A stretch of DNA of 64,000 nt, taken from assembly GCA_045599185.1 (NCBI GenBank), contig JAZRVO010000028.1, positions 1 to 64,000 of the forward strand, in the 5' to 3' direction. The notes below the pieces were generated by a model. The model saw nothing but the letters and a program-made list of their open reading frames with translations, was not told the DNA's origin and did not search any database. Source of the DNA: UBA1240 sp045599185 (GTDB lineage: Bacteria > Spirochaetota > Spirochaetia > Treponematales > Treponemataceae). Made by a program: the position numbers and the translations under genes. Shown here piece by piece: positions 1 through 9,310 of this stretch; the first letter of the stretch is position 1, and every line of letters begins with the position of its first letter.

Positions 1-960
1 GCGCTGGTATTCATCCCCCTTGTAGTCGGTGATCATGGATGCAGATCCAAGATGGTCCGAATGATAGAAGTACTGCTGCACTTCTTCTGCATCCGCCCAT
101 ACATCGTTGGCCATACGCAGCTTGGTGACGATTCTTGTTTCTCCAAGGTACACGTTCTTTGCATACTGTCCGCCGTGAATGCGGTTTCCAGCATCCGTAT
201 GAAGCGTCCACATCCTGTTGAAATACAGGGTTTCGCCCGATGCTGTGTACTTGTTCGTGCGTTCTCCGCCTTCACTGTAAATATAAGATGTGGTGTAGTT
301 TGCGTCAACACTGGATACAAGCCTGTTGCGTTCATCCCAGCCGTAGACCCTCTTGTAATGAGATTTAAGTTCATTTACATCCCCGCTGTCATCGCGGAAC
401 AAAGCCCACCCGTAATCCGTTGAATACACATCATCCGATTCTCGATTGATTCTATGGTATGAGTCATCCTCTTCCCCGTCAAAACCACCGTCCTGCTCAC
501 ATATTATGTTTCCGCATGAATCATACTTATACCAGCGGTCTCCTGCCCTTACGCGGCGGTGCGAATAGTTTTCCTCGTCATATTCAAAATCCAGCTCATA
601 ATTGAGGTCATCGCCTAGTTTCTGCCACGGAGTGGTTTTTTCACTGCTTGTCTTGGACATCATATTACCAAATCCGTGTGCATCAAATGCAAAATCCTGG
701 GTGTAAGTTGATTCCACCACAAGGAGATGGTCTGGTGTATACGAAGATTCTCCATGTGCCCTAACAAGCTGGTAAAGGCCGTCATAGCTGTAGTTCTGGG
801 ATGTGCAGTAGTTGCCGCTTGTCCCGTCCATACAGTCGTTTTCATATCCAAGTACATTTCCGACCACGTCAAACTTGTACTCTATGTTCTGATAAGGCCT
901 CAATGAATTTCCATTTATATCGTCCTTGCTTGTTTTTATCGTTTCAAGCCAGCGGCGTGC
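1..960 (-). pseudogene. RHS/YD-repeat protein, 5'-truncated, runs off the left edge
   Basis: Reverse-strand reading gives about 320 codons open from an in-frame TAG at 961-963 down to the window edge. The translation has YD-type repeat pieces (IEYKFDVVGNVLGYEND, YKYDSCGNIICEQDG) and then the RHS core signature YFYHSDHLGSASMITD close to the left edge. RHS proteins are large secreted or surface shells that usually carry a C-terminal toxin; the tip would lie outside the window. A complete RHS protein is normally well over 1000 residues, but here the frame starts abruptly with no signal peptide, no ribosome binding site and no convincing start codon. The 300 bases upstream show no YD motif in any reverse frame. 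I therefore infer a truncated rhs remnant or displaced tip cassette. It could still be expressed from an internal ATG (for example at 658-660). Confidence 0.75.
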
Positions 961-1122
961 CTAACCGGCTGCAAAAAGCCTGGGGAATTCTGTTCTGTTT
1001 CTTGGGATAAAAAAGTAAACTGGTGCAGTTACGCCAGCGGAAAACAGTCGCTAAAGGAATTGACCTACAAAGGCCTTATGGACGCACTTGAAAAAGTAAA
1101 CTTTGGCAGCTGCAAAAATTAG
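961..1122 (+). pseudogene. C-terminal fragment of an unknown gene
   Basis: A forward reading frame of 53 codons ending in TAG (1120-1122) reads LTGCKKPGEFCSVSWDKKVNW and ends MDALEKVNFGSCKN. It begins to look protein-like exactly where the reverse-strand RHS frame stops, so 960/961 is probably a recombination junction. There is no start codon or ribosome binding site. The LTGC string resembles a lipobox but has no hydrophobic leader. I do not recognise the family. The remaining bases to 1243 hold no gene, only a 17-bp partial copy of the recO 3' end at 1161-1177. Confidence 0.35.
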
Positions 1123-1243
1123 CTTTGCCCCACTTGCACGTATATAAATTAGCAGTTACAGATAATTCAAATAGTGCCAGCAATAACACACCGCAGCAGT
1201 TTTTCCTAAAAAAACTGCTCCTTGTACATACACCAATTGGATG

Positions 1244-2017
1244 CTAAAGATAATTCAAGTAGTGCAAGCTTTCAAAAGACTTCAAGTGACCGTCGGCGGC
1301 CTGATTTGTGAGGAAAAAGCACAGTTCTTCCAGCTGATGAAAGGAAGATTCGCTTAAAGGCAGGGTGCGGGCAAGTTTTGGCGCAAGGTTTGTAACGCCG
1401 TTCAAATAATTTATGCCTTCAACGGAAACGCTAAAACCTTTGTCGCTGCTAGAAAGCCCGTCGGCGGCACAGTGCGGACACAGAAAACCGGCATTTACCG
1501 CAGAATAAAGCCCCGGCATGTTACCGGCAAACTGGCCAAATTCCGCGCCGCAAAGGGTGCAAAACTGGGTATCGCACTGCACGCCCAGTTCCTGCTGATA
1601 GCGCCACAAAAAGCGCACGGTGCCGGCTCTGGCAGCCTGTTCGCTGCTTATGTTAAGTCCGTCCAGAAAACCGTTCACAATCGTAAAAACTTCGCCGCCG
1701 GTGGCACAGGTTTTTATAAGCAGTTCGGAACACAATGCGGCCGCCCAGCTTTTATAAAGGTTTTCGCGCAAGGCAGGCCTAAAATTTACAACGTCAAAGT
1801 CCGTAATTTTGGTACTTTTCCGCACGGTGTCGGTATAAAGCCATACTGTACCCGTGTGGTAAGGCGAAACCAGCGAACGCAGCTTGCTTTTCGGGCCGCC
1901 GTAAAGCAGGGCCGTACACACGCCGTCTTCGGCAGTAAGCATTGTAACCAGCCGGTTCTGTTCTCCAACCGTTTTGCAGGCCAAAATTGTTGCACTTTTT
2001 CGTAAATTGCGGTTCAT
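1244..2017 (-). CDS. recO: DNA repair protein RecO
   Basis: RecO is the recombination mediator that loads RecA onto SSB-coated single-stranded DNA in the RecFOR pathway and also anneals strands. The 257-residue product has the family layout: an N-terminal OB-fold region (NRLVTMLTAEDGVCTALLYGG), a helical middle, and a zinc-binding Cys pair set (CTLCGAEF and CPHC) in the C-terminal half. I start at the ATG at 2015-2017 (MNRNLRK) because AAGGA lies just upstream; an ATG 24 codons earlier gives a lysine-rich extension unlike RecO. It diverges from recJ, another RecF-pathway gene, across about 140 bp. Confidence 0.88.
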   Translation of the reverse strand: MNRNLRKSATILACKTVGEQNRLVTMLTAEDGVCTALLYGGPKSKLRSLVSPYHTGTVWLYTDTVRKSTKITDFDVVNFRPALRENLYKSWAAALCSELLIKTCATGGEVFTIVNGFLDGLNISSEQAARAGTVRFLWRYQQELGVQCDTQFCTLCGAEFGQFAGNMPGLYSAVNAGFLCPHCAADGLSSSDKGFSVSVEGINYLNGVTNLAPKLARTLPLSESSFHQLEELCFFLTNQAADGHLKSFESLHYLNYL

Positions 2018-2154
2018 TCCTTCATTATAAAAAGAACGCCGGTTTTTGCAAGCACGCTTTTTCAGCCGGGCGTTTTTTGTTTTTTTCAAATTGAACCTAA
2101 AATGAACTTAAAAACGGGTGAATTTTACGAAAATTTATGTTATATTGAAATTCT

Positions 2155-4290
2155 ATGAAAATTTGGCAGAAAAATGAAATTGCACGCGAAGTTGTAAAAG
2201 AAATACACGATACCTACGGCTGCGACACCCTTACAGCCTCAATTTTAGCAAGAAGAAACATTACCAGCGGTTACGACCTTTTATATTTTCTGGAAGAAGA
2301 TTCCAGATACCTGCATAACCCTTTCAATTTTACCGCAATGGAAGACGCGGTTGACCGCATTTATGATGCCGCAGAGGAAGGCGAAAAGGTTCTTATTTTT
2401 GGCGACCGGGACGCTGACGGCATTACAAGCACCACCATTCTGTGCGAAACTTTCCGCGAAATGGGCATTGACGTAACCTGGCGCATTCCGCGCGGTGACG
2501 AATCCTACGGGCTTAGCATTGAAGCCGTGGACGATTTTGCCGCAAAGGACGGAACGCTTATTGTTACCGTTGACTGCGGCATTACTAATAATGAAGAAAT
2601 TGCCCATGCTGCAAGCCTTGGCATTGACGTAATCGTAATAGACCATCACCTGCCCGGCGAAGAACTGCCATCACCGGCAATTATCATTAACCCAAAGGTT
2701 GCAAGCTGCATGTACCCGTTTGCACATCTTTGCGGCTGCGGCGTTGCATACAAGGTTATAAGTGCCCTGCGCTTTGCCAAAAACGAACTTTACAAGCAGC
2801 AGATTTGCCTTTTAAACGTGCGGCCAATTAACGATGCCTACATTGTTGAAGGCATTAAAATTGTAAACCTGCGTGAAATTGAACGCATAAGCGAAACGGT
2901 TGTTCCCGGCCTTGTTTCAATAACCCAAACACGGCTTTTGCCTTTTTTAACCGGCCAGCAGATTTTTGTATGGGACGAACCTTTGCAGCGCAAGCAGCTT
3001 GCCAAAATTTTCGGTTCGGGCGTTGAATTCAACATGCTGGACATTCGCCCGGAAATTGCCAAGGTTATACCAAGCGTTGCAAACATGAGCCTTCTGCGCC
3101 TTGCACCACTTTCTACCATTGGCAAGTACAGCAACAAAGGTTCTTCCGAACTTGACGGTTTCCTTAACATTTTCATTACTTTTGTGCTTAAAAAAATTGC
3201 ACTTTATTCCCCGCGCGACGAACAGGATTTGCAGCTGGTTATGCTTGCAACCCTTGCCGACCTTATGCCCCTTACGGACGAAAACCGCATTCTGGTTCGT
3301 CTGGGCTTAAATTCCGTAAACAAGGGAAAAATTCACAGCGGACTGCAGGAACTTATGGCGCGGCAGGGGCTTTTGGGCAAAAAACTTGGAACTTACGAAA
3401 TTGCATGGAACTTGACTCCGGTTTTAAATGCTGCCGGACGAATGGGAAAACCTGAACTTGCAATTGAACTTTTTCTGGAAAGCGACGGCGAAAAGCGCAG
3501 CAAGCTTGCAGACCAGCTGGTTCAGTTTAACAAGGACAGGCGCCAGCTTGGAATTGATTTGTGGCCGCTTGTTGAACAGCAGGCATACGAATCACTTTCC
3601 ATGTTCAGCAATAATCTGGTAATTGCTTCCGATGCAAAAATTCACCGGGGCGTTACGGGCATTCTTGCAACAAAGCTGGTTCAGCATTTTAACGTGCCTG
3701 CCATCGTAATTTCTCATATCGATGATCAGGTTGCTTCGGGTTCGGTACGTTCTGCACGGGGTTACGACGTTACGCCGCTTCTTGAAGCGTGCAGCGATTT
3801 GTTCATTAAGCACGGCGGCCACAATTATGCGGCAGGCTTCAGCCTTAACCTAAGCAATATTGAAGCACTTAAGCAGCGCATTGCAAGGTACAGTCCCACA
3901 ATTGAATTTACCCAGAGTGCCGATGAAGAAAAATTCTTAATTGATGCAGAACTGCCTGCTTCCTACCTTACCAGCGACCTGCTGAAAATTGTAGACCGCT
4001 TTGAACCTTACGGCGAAGAAAATCCACAGCTTTTGTTTATGGCAAAGGGCTTAAAAATTATTGACGCAAACATTATGGGCAAGCCCGAAGCAAAACACCT
4101 TAAGCTTACTTTGGACTGCGGCAAGCACAAGTGGCCTGCCCTTTACTGGAACGCCGCCGACAAACTGAAAAAGGATTTTGAAATTGGCGATAAAATTGAT
4201 CTGGTTTTTCAGGTTGGACGGAACACTTACAACGGCGTAGAAACGGCGCAGATGATTGTAAGCGATTTGAAAAAATCTGAAAATCAGTAA
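2155..4290 (+). CDS. recJ: Single-stranded-DNA-specific exonuclease RecJ
   Basis: RecJ degrades single-stranded DNA 5' to 3' in RecF-pathway recombination and in mismatch and base-excision repair. DHH-family motifs are visible: GDRDADGITS (D84/D86), TVDCG (D140), DHH (163-165), NAAGRMG near 424 and the DHHA1 motif GGHNYAAGF near 552, with an OB-like C-terminal part. At 711 residues it is longer than the roughly 570 of E. coli RecJ; the extra length lies mainly around residues 220-345, between the DHH and DHHA1 halves. No good ribosome binding site precedes the ATG; a TATATT lies only about 10 bases upstream, so a very short leader is possible. A terminator hairpin follows directly. Confidence 0.92.
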   Translation: MKIWQKNEIAREVVKEIHDTYGCDTLTASILARRNITSGYDLLYFLEEDSRYLHNPFNFTAMEDAVDRIYDAAEEGEKVLIFGDRDADGITSTTILCETFREMGIDVTWRIPRGDESYGLSIEAVDDFAAKDGTLIVTVDCGITNNEEIAHAASLGIDVIVIDHHLPGEELPSPAIIINPKVASCMYPFAHLCGCGVAYKVISALRFAKNELYKQQICLLNVRPINDAYIVEGIKIVNLREIERISETVVPGLVSITQTRLLPFLTGQQIFVWDEPLQRKQLAKIFGSGVEFNMLDIRPEIAKVIPSVANMSLLRLAPLSTIGKYSNKGSSELDGFLNIFITFVLKKIALYSPRDEQDLQLVMLATLADLMPLTDENRILVRLGLNSVNKGKIHSGLQELMARQGLLGKKLGTYEIAWNLTPVLNAAGRMGKPELAIELFLESDGEKRSKLADQLVQFNKDRRQLGIDLWPLVEQQAYESLSMFSNNLVIASDAKIHRGVTGILATKLVQHFNVPAIVISHIDDQVASGSVRSARGYDVTPLLEACSDLFIKHGGHNYAAGFSLNLSNIEALKQRIARYSPTIEFTQSADEEKFLIDAELPASYLTSDLLKIVDRFEPYGEENPQLLFMAKGLKIIDANIMGKPEAKHLKLTLDCGKHKWPALYWNAADKLKKDFEIGDKIDLVFQVGRNTYNGVETAQMIVSDLKKSENQ

Positions 4291-4295
4291 AAAAC

Positions 4296-4343
4296 TGACG
4301 GATTTTCGTCTGCTAAAAACATGATGAAAATCCGTCAATTTTT
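4296..4343 (+). terminator. Rho-independent terminator after recJ
   Basis: A 15-bp stem (4296-4310 with 4323-4337, one G-T pair) is followed by a T-rich run. It begins five bases after the recJ stop. Confidence 0.85.
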
Positions 4344-4447
4344 CGTGTATTTTCATTTTATTCAGCTTTAAAAAAGCGCTGCATTTGCAGCTGAATATGA
4401 AGCGCCACAATGCGCTGACACAAACGCAAAGTTTTACAGGAGTTTTC

Positions 4448-5422
4448 ATGGAACTGACAAGATTCAAAATGCTAAAAAAATCTCTTTTCCTGCTGTTTTT
4501 TGTACTTACTGCTTATGCCGGTTTTGCCGCAGATTACAAATACCAGAGCAGTTTTGGCACTATCAACGTTACGGCTCCTATTGCGGCTTTTCCAGGCGAT
4601 GCCCTTATTGTAAAAATTGAACTTGTAAACGGTTCTGCCAATGCAGCCCTTCCGGCTTTAACAGGCGGCAAGGCACGGTTAAAGGCAGAAAATGCAAGCA
4701 AAAACACTGCCGTTGCCGATTTTTACAAACTTAAGCAGAAAAACGGCAAATACATGGCACTTCTTCCGTTGGATTCGCTTTTAAAGCCCGGCAACTATAA
4801 TTTAACCCTCAGTTTTATCGTTAACGGCGAAAATTATGAAAAAACCTACACCGTTGATTTGGTAGAAAAAGAATTTGTAAGCGAAACCTTGCAGCTTGAT
4901 GCGGCAAACACTGCAATTAAAACAGACACCAGCACCAAGCGCAGCCAGCAGATTGAACGGCTGAACGCCATTCTTTTTGCCACAAATGCGGATTCTCAGT
5001 ATTTGCAGACACGCTTTGTATTTCCTGTTGTTTCAAAACGCCGCACGTCTTTTTACGGAGACCGTAGAATTTACGCGTACAGCAACGGTAAAAGTTCTAC
5101 AAGCGTGCATTATGGCATAGATTTTGGCGTACCAACCGGCACAGTTGTAAGCAGCTGCGGCCGCGGTAAAGTTGTGCTGGTAGAAGACCGGGTTTCAACC
5201 GGCTGGTCAATCGTAATTGAACACATGCCCGGGCTTTATTCCCTTTACTACCATTTAAGCAAGGCAGAAGTTGAACCGGGTCAGATGGTTGATCCGGGTA
5301 CAAGAATCGGGCTTTCCGGGGCAACGGGTCTGGCAACGGGTCCGCACCTGCACTGGGAACTGCGGCTTTTGGGCACGGCAATAAGCCCGGACTTTTTGGT
5401 AGAAAACAACATTTTTGAATGA
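4448..5422 (+). CDS. Exported M23-family metallopeptidase (LytM domain)
   Basis: This 324-residue protein has a signal peptide (KKSLFLLFFVLTAYAGFA, then A-D), an Ig-like extracellular region to about residue 190, and a C-terminal M23/LytM domain. The zinc ligands are visible: HYGIDFGVP (HxxxD) and GPHLHWELR (HxH), with a third candidate in IVIEHMPGLY. M23 enzymes cut peptide cross-links in peptidoglycan, so a periplasmic wall-remodelling role is likely. I chose the ATG at 4448 because CAGGAG lies just upstream; an upstream ATG at 4385 overlaps a non-conserved leader. Confidence 0.85.
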   Translation: MELTRFKMLKKSLFLLFFVLTAYAGFAADYKYQSSFGTINVTAPIAAFPGDALIVKIELVNGSANAALPALTGGKARLKAENASKNTAVADFYKLKQKNGKYMALLPLDSLLKPGNYNLTLSFIVNGENYEKTYTVDLVEKEFVSETLQLDAANTAIKTDTSTKRSQQIERLNAILFATNADSQYLQTRFVFPVVSKRRTSFYGDRRIYAYSNGKSSTSVHYGIDFGVPTGTVVSSCGRGKVVLVEDRVSTGWSIVIEHMPGLYSLYYHLSKAEVEPGQMVDPGTRIGLSGATGLATGPHLHWELRLLGTAISPDFLVENNIFE

Positions 5423-5452
5423 TTTTATGAAAAACTAAAAAAGAGGTTCGCC

Positions 5453-5854
5453 ATGAGTGATTTTATCATCAGCGATGACAAGGCTAAATTTCCGGTAGAA
5501 AAAGCAATTGAACTTTTGCACGGTTCATACTGGGCAGCAAACAGAGATGCGGAAGTAATCAAAAAATCAATTGAAAATTCTGTTGTGTTTGGTGCTTACG
5601 AAAAAGATACCGGAACATTTGCAGGAATGGCGCGTGTCGTAACGGATTTTGCCACGACGTTTTATCTGGCTGATGTTATTGTTGATGAAAAATACCGCGG
5701 CAATGGTATTGGTAAGCAGATGCTTTCTGCAATTACCGCTGACAGCAGGTTTAAAAATCTTTTGGGCATACTTACGACAAAAGACGCCCACGGTTTATAC
5801 GAAAAATTCGGGTTTTTAAAAGATGCCGAACGGACAATGACTAAAAGGCCGTAA
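5453..5854 (+). CDS. GNAT-family N-acetyltransferase
   Basis: A 133-residue protein with the GNAT fold: the acetyl-CoA pyrophosphate-binding motif appears as VDEKYRGNGIGKQML (R/Q-x-x-G-x-G/A type), followed by ILTTKDAHGLYEKFGF, the typical C-terminal helix with Y and F. It probably moves an acetyl group from acetyl-CoA to a small amine or peptide; the acceptor cannot be told. It starts 30 bp after the M23 gene, with GAGG upstream, so it may share its transcript. It converges on the gene at 5882. Confidence 0.82.
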   Translation: MSDFIISDDKAKFPVEKAIELLHGSYWAANRDAEVIKKSIENSVVFGAYEKDTGTFAGMARVVTDFATTFYLADVIVDEKYRGNGIGKQMLSAITADSRFKNLLGILTTKDAHGLYEKFGFLKDAERTMTKRP

Positions 5855-5881
5855 CTGTTTTGTTTTCAATTGCAAAAGCCC

Positions 5882-6475
5882 CTATTGCAGAACAAGCATT
5901 TTGCCGTTGGGCGCGGTAAAAATTGTTGTTGTTTTGCCGGTTTTGTAGCCGGTCAGGCGCACTGTTGCAACGCCGGTATAATTTACAAAAAACGGATTTT
6001 TTCCGCTGGTTTTGGCAAACGCGCACAAACGCGCAAAATCACGTTTCTGCTGTTCGTCATCGCCTAAAGTGCTGTAAATCTGGCAAATGTTATCTTTCAA
6101 ATAATAGCGGCTTAACTCTATTCCGTTGCCCTCACTTTCATCCGTGTACAGGCGCAGCGGAAAAAGCAGAACCGTTTCTCCAAACTGGGCTTTTGCAAAA
6201 TCAAGATAAAGTTCAGTTCCGTTCCACGACCTTTCAATCATTGCAATTTCGCGCCCAAGCTTATCATAAAGCCCAAACCGGCAGCTAACAGTGCCCGGGC
6301 TGGTGCCGTAAATGTAAAACTGAACAGGGTTTATTGGATTCTGTTCGCCAAGCCGGGCAACCGCCGCTGAACAGGTATAAAACTGAAAAGCAAAAGCCGC
6401 ACCAATGCCCAGCAAAACTGAAAAAAGTAAAAGAGAACTAAAAATTACTATCGATTTTGCAAACCAGTTTTTCAT
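5882..6475 (-). CDS. Hypothetical membrane-anchored protein
   Basis: Not recognised. The 197-residue product has one N-terminal hydrophobic segment (IVIFSSLLLFSVLLGIGAAFAF) followed by an extracytoplasmic domain with many beta-prone stretches (VQFYIYGTSPGTVSCRFGLYD, TELYLDFAKAQFG). It ends KMLVLQ. I start at the ATG at 6473-6475 (MKNWFAKS); an earlier ATG at 6544 would overlap the ligA 3' end and add 23 unlikely residues. It follows ligA by about 35 bp and is probably the last gene of that operon. Confidence 0.6.
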   Translation of the reverse strand: MKNWFAKSIVIFSSLLLFSVLLGIGAAFAFQFYTCSAAVARLGEQNPINPVQFYIYGTSPGTVSCRFGLYDKLGREIAMIERSWNGTELYLDFAKAQFGETVLLFPLRLYTDESEGNGIELSRYYLKDNICQIYSTLGDDEQQKRDFARLCAFAKTSGKNPFFVNYTGVATVRLTGYKTGKTTTIFTAPNGKMLVLQ

Positions 6476-6509
6476 TTTATCAAATTTCTCTACTTTTACC
6501 GGCGCAGAA

Positions 6510-8564
6510 TTATTTAAACATGGCCAGAAACTGTTTTTCGTCAATGATTGGTATACCCAAACTTGCAGCCTTTACGTTTTTGGAAGAACCGCTGGTTGTG
6601 TCGTTGGTGACAAGATAGCTTAAACCCTTGGTAACGGAAGTTTTGCATGCGCCGCCGTTGTCTTTTACCATCTGTTCGGCCTGGGCACGCTTCATGGTAA
6701 ACAGTTCGCCGGTAAAACAGAAAGATACGCCGCTTAAAAGCTGGGATTTTTTTACGGTTTCTTCTATTTGAATTATGCCGTTTTCGCACAGATAGCGCAT
6801 TTCTTCGGCGTTTTCTTTTAAGCCTTCAACTAAAGTGTTTGCTGTAATTTCTGCAAAACCAAAAACGCTGGCAAAATCTTCACTTTTGGCAGACAAAAAG
6901 CCCTGCAAAGTTACAAAACCTGCGTCAATAAGTTTTTCTATCATGGTTTCGCCAATGCCTTCAATGTCAAAGCCGGCAATAAATGCAGAAAGTTTCATTT
7001 TGCGGCTGTTCTGAATTGAAGTTAAAACTTTTCTTGCGCCTAAAGAAATTTTTTCCTTTTCAAGGCTTTCTTCATTAAGGAAAAACGGTGCAAGTTTTGC
7101 TTCATCCAGCTGGTAAAGGTCTTTCAGCGATTTTACCGCGCCGGAAGAGACCAGATCTTTTATAAGAGTCGTACCCAAATCGCGAATCTGCGCCAAATCT
7201 GCCCATTTTTCCAGCTGGTGAACCAGCCGTTTGGTACAGAAATGGTTCGGGCAGTAAAGGCGCGTACCTTCGTTTATTAATGCCGCGCCGCAAACAGCAC
7301 ATTTATCCGGAACGGGAACATCAATTTTCGGTTCTTTTTCGCTTTCTTCGGTTTTTACAACGGCTTCAATTTTGGGAATTATTTCGCCACGCTTGGTAAC
7401 AACCACGTGGCTGCCGATTTTTAAGCCTAAATCAACAATCGTATTGTAATTTGAAAGGCTTGCCCGGCTTACTTTTGTTCCGGCAAGTTCAACGGTGTCA
7501 AACTCGGCCACCGGCGTGTATGTTGCACCATTTTCGTTCCATATAACGTTGCGCACAATGCTTACGGCTTCTTCAAGGCTGAATTTAAATGCAATCTGCT
7601 TGTCCGGGCGCGTTCGCCGGGCATCGTCAAGGTCAATCTGCTTCTGCTTAATAACAAGGCCGTCAATGTCATAATCCAGCTTAATGCGTTTTTCCATAAC
7701 TTCAGCCCGGTAATCAATAACAGCCTGGGCATCGGCACAAATTTGCAGCGGAACGGTTTTAAAACCTGCACTGTTAAGCCAGTTCATTTTTTCAATTTCA
7801 TCGCCAAAAGCAGCAGAACCGGCGGCATCCGTAAAAAATGCATCATAGCAGATAATCTGCAAGTGCTCGCTGCCCTCGCCGTCCTTACGCTTCATCAGTC
7901 CGTTTGCTGCGTTGCGGCAGTTGGCTTTATCAGCAAACTTCTGCCTGTGCACTTCGTGGCTCATTATAACTTCGCCGCGCACGCCGCCTGTAAAATTGCC
8001 CGGCAGGCGCAAAACAAGCCCCTGCATTTTTGCAACGTTTCTGGTAATGTCATCGCCAATTTCTCCGTCACCACGGGTTACGGCCTTAAAAAATTCGCCG
8101 TTCTGGTATTGAATTTCAAGGCTTGCGCCATCAAGCTTGTATTCCACAAGATATTCATTGTACGGGTGCTTTTGTGCCCATGCCAGAAACTGTTCCGGGT
8201 TTGCGGCTTTTTCCTGGCTGCCCATTGGTATAAGGTGCCGGGCTTTCTGAAAATTTCCGGCATTTCTGTTCAGTTCGGCACTGTTTTCTTCAGCAGAAAT
8301 GATTAAGCCGTTTTCCGCATTTTCGTAATTTTCGGCTAAGTCAGAACCGACTTTCTGCAAAACAGGATGTTCGGGTGCAATCTGCTTTAATTCATCCCAA
8401 AGTTTGTCAAACTCTGCGTCACTAATTTCTGCTTCGCCAGTGTAATAAGACTTCTGGTAGCGTAAAATTTTTGCAGCAAGTTCTTCTGCGTATTGGGCAG
8501 TGTTTGCAAACTTGCTTTCTTCTGCGTTATTGCCAAACAAATCCAATTCAAAATTGTCGCTCAT
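6510..8564 (-). CDS. ligA: NAD-dependent DNA ligase LigA (divergent)
   Basis: LigA seals nicks in duplex DNA using NAD+ in replication and repair. The 684-residue protein has an N-terminal Ia-like region (YYTGEAEISDAEFDKLWDEL), the adenylation motif YKLDG with Lys143, RGDGEIGDDIT, GGVRGEVIM, an OB region, a four-Cys zinc finger (CAVCGAAL and CPNHFC), helix-hairpin-helix repeats (IAGFDIEGIGETMIEKLIDAGF) and a C-terminal BRCT domain (GVSFCFTGE to the end). Some usually conserved LigA signatures differ: the stretch before Lys143 reads PMGSQEKA where P-M-L-S-L-x-N is typical, and the NPRNAAAGSLRQ region reads CRNAANGLMKR. The start is two bases after the trmB stop, so the two are co-transcribed. 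Confidence 0.87.
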   Translation of the reverse strand: MSDNFELDLFGNNAEESKFANTAQYAEELAAKILRYQKSYYTGEAEISDAEFDKLWDELKQIAPEHPVLQKVGSDLAENYENAENGLIISAEENSAELNRNAGNFQKARHLIPMGSQEKAANPEQFLAWAQKHPYNEYLVEYKLDGASLEIQYQNGEFFKAVTRGDGEIGDDITRNVAKMQGLVLRLPGNFTGGVRGEVIMSHEVHRQKFADKANCRNAANGLMKRKDGEGSEHLQIICYDAFFTDAAGSAAFGDEIEKMNWLNSAGFKTVPLQICADAQAVIDYRAEVMEKRIKLDYDIDGLVIKQKQIDLDDARRTRPDKQIAFKFSLEEAVSIVRNVIWNENGATYTPVAEFDTVELAGTKVSRASLSNYNTIVDLGLKIGSHVVVTKRGEIIPKIEAVVKTEESEKEPKIDVPVPDKCAVCGAALINEGTRLYCPNHFCTKRLVHQLEKWADLAQIRDLGTTLIKDLVSSGAVKSLKDLYQLDEAKLAPFFLNEESLEKEKISLGARKVLTSIQNSRKMKLSAFIAGFDIEGIGETMIEKLIDAGFVTLQGFLSAKSEDFASVFGFAEITANTLVEGLKENAEEMRYLCENGIIQIEETVKKSQLLSGVSFCFTGELFTMKRAQAEQMVKDNGGACKTSVTKGLSYLVTNDTTSGSSKNVKAASLGIPIIDEKQFLAMFK

Positions 8565-8566
8565 TT

Positions 8567-9259
8567 TTAATTTTCCACTTTTTCAAAAACCAGTTCGCGG
8601 ATAACACGTTCCGCATCTATGCCTTTTGCTTCAAATTTGGTCTCCGGCCGCCACGTCTGTTTTTCGGCAAAGCCGCTGTATTTGTTTTTAAGTCCGGCGG
8701 TGTTCGTCAGTTCCTCAAGGGCAAACTCAGCATAGGGTTCCCAGTCGGTTGCCATGCAAATATATCCGCCTGCCGAAAGTTTTTTGGCAAACAAATCGGT
8801 GCGCGGCCGCTGAACAAGACGACGTTTGTGGTGCTTTTTTTTAGGCCATGGGTCGGGGAAAAATATGTGAAAAGCCGAAACCGAAGAATCAGGAATCATC
8901 TGCGCCAAAACATCCAGTGCGTCATACTGAATGATGAAAAGGTTTTTCAGTTCGCGTGTTTTAATTTCGCCCAAAAGCCTGCCCACGCCGGGGCGGTGAA
9001 CTTCAATGCCGATGTAGTTTTTATCCGGGTTCTGTTCCGCAATAATTGCCGTTGCCTTTCCCATGCCAAAACCAATTTCTATTACAACCGGGTTCGTGTT
9101 CTGAAAAATATCTGTAAAATTAAGCATCTGGTTGGCAAAAGGCAGGCACCATTTGCCTGACAATTCTTCATAATCGCGCTGCTGGCCTTCCGTCATTCTG
9201 CCCTGACGCAAAACGAATGTTTTAATTGTCCTATAAAAAGATTCATTAGTATTTTCCAT
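8567..9259 (-). CDS. trmB: tRNA (guanine-46-N7)-methyltransferase
   Basis: TrmB methylates N7 of G46 in the tRNA variable loop using S-adenosylmethionine. The 230-residue protein shows the SAM-binding loop EIGFGMGKAT followed by an acidic residue in GIEVHRPG, and the family signature FPDPWPKKKHHKRRLVQ. It sits directly upstream of ligA with a two-base gap and downstream of a lipoprotein gene. Confidence 0.92.
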   Translation of the reverse strand: MENTNESFYRTIKTFVLRQGRMTEGQQRDYEELSGKWCLPFANQMLNFTDIFQNTNPVVIEIGFGMGKATAIIAEQNPDKNYIGIEVHRPGVGRLLGEIKTRELKNLFIIQYDALDVLAQMIPDSSVSAFHIFFPDPWPKKKHHKRRLVQRPRTDLFAKKLSAGGYICMATDWEPYAEFALEELTNTAGLKNKYSGFAEKQTWRPETKFEAKGIDAERVIRELVFEKVEN

Positions 9260-9310
9260 TATTTTTTCCTTTTTGCGGCTTGTAAAAGCACTAAAATTAT
9301 TTTTTAAGAT

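Noticed and set aside
1472..2005. 177-codon forward ORF opposite recO
   Set aside because: Basic, low-complexity shadow of the recO coding strand; recO has clear family motifs and a ribosome binding site.
7743..8306. 187-codon forward ORF inside ligA
   Set aside because: Shadow frame opposite a well-supported ligase gene, without a ribosome binding site.
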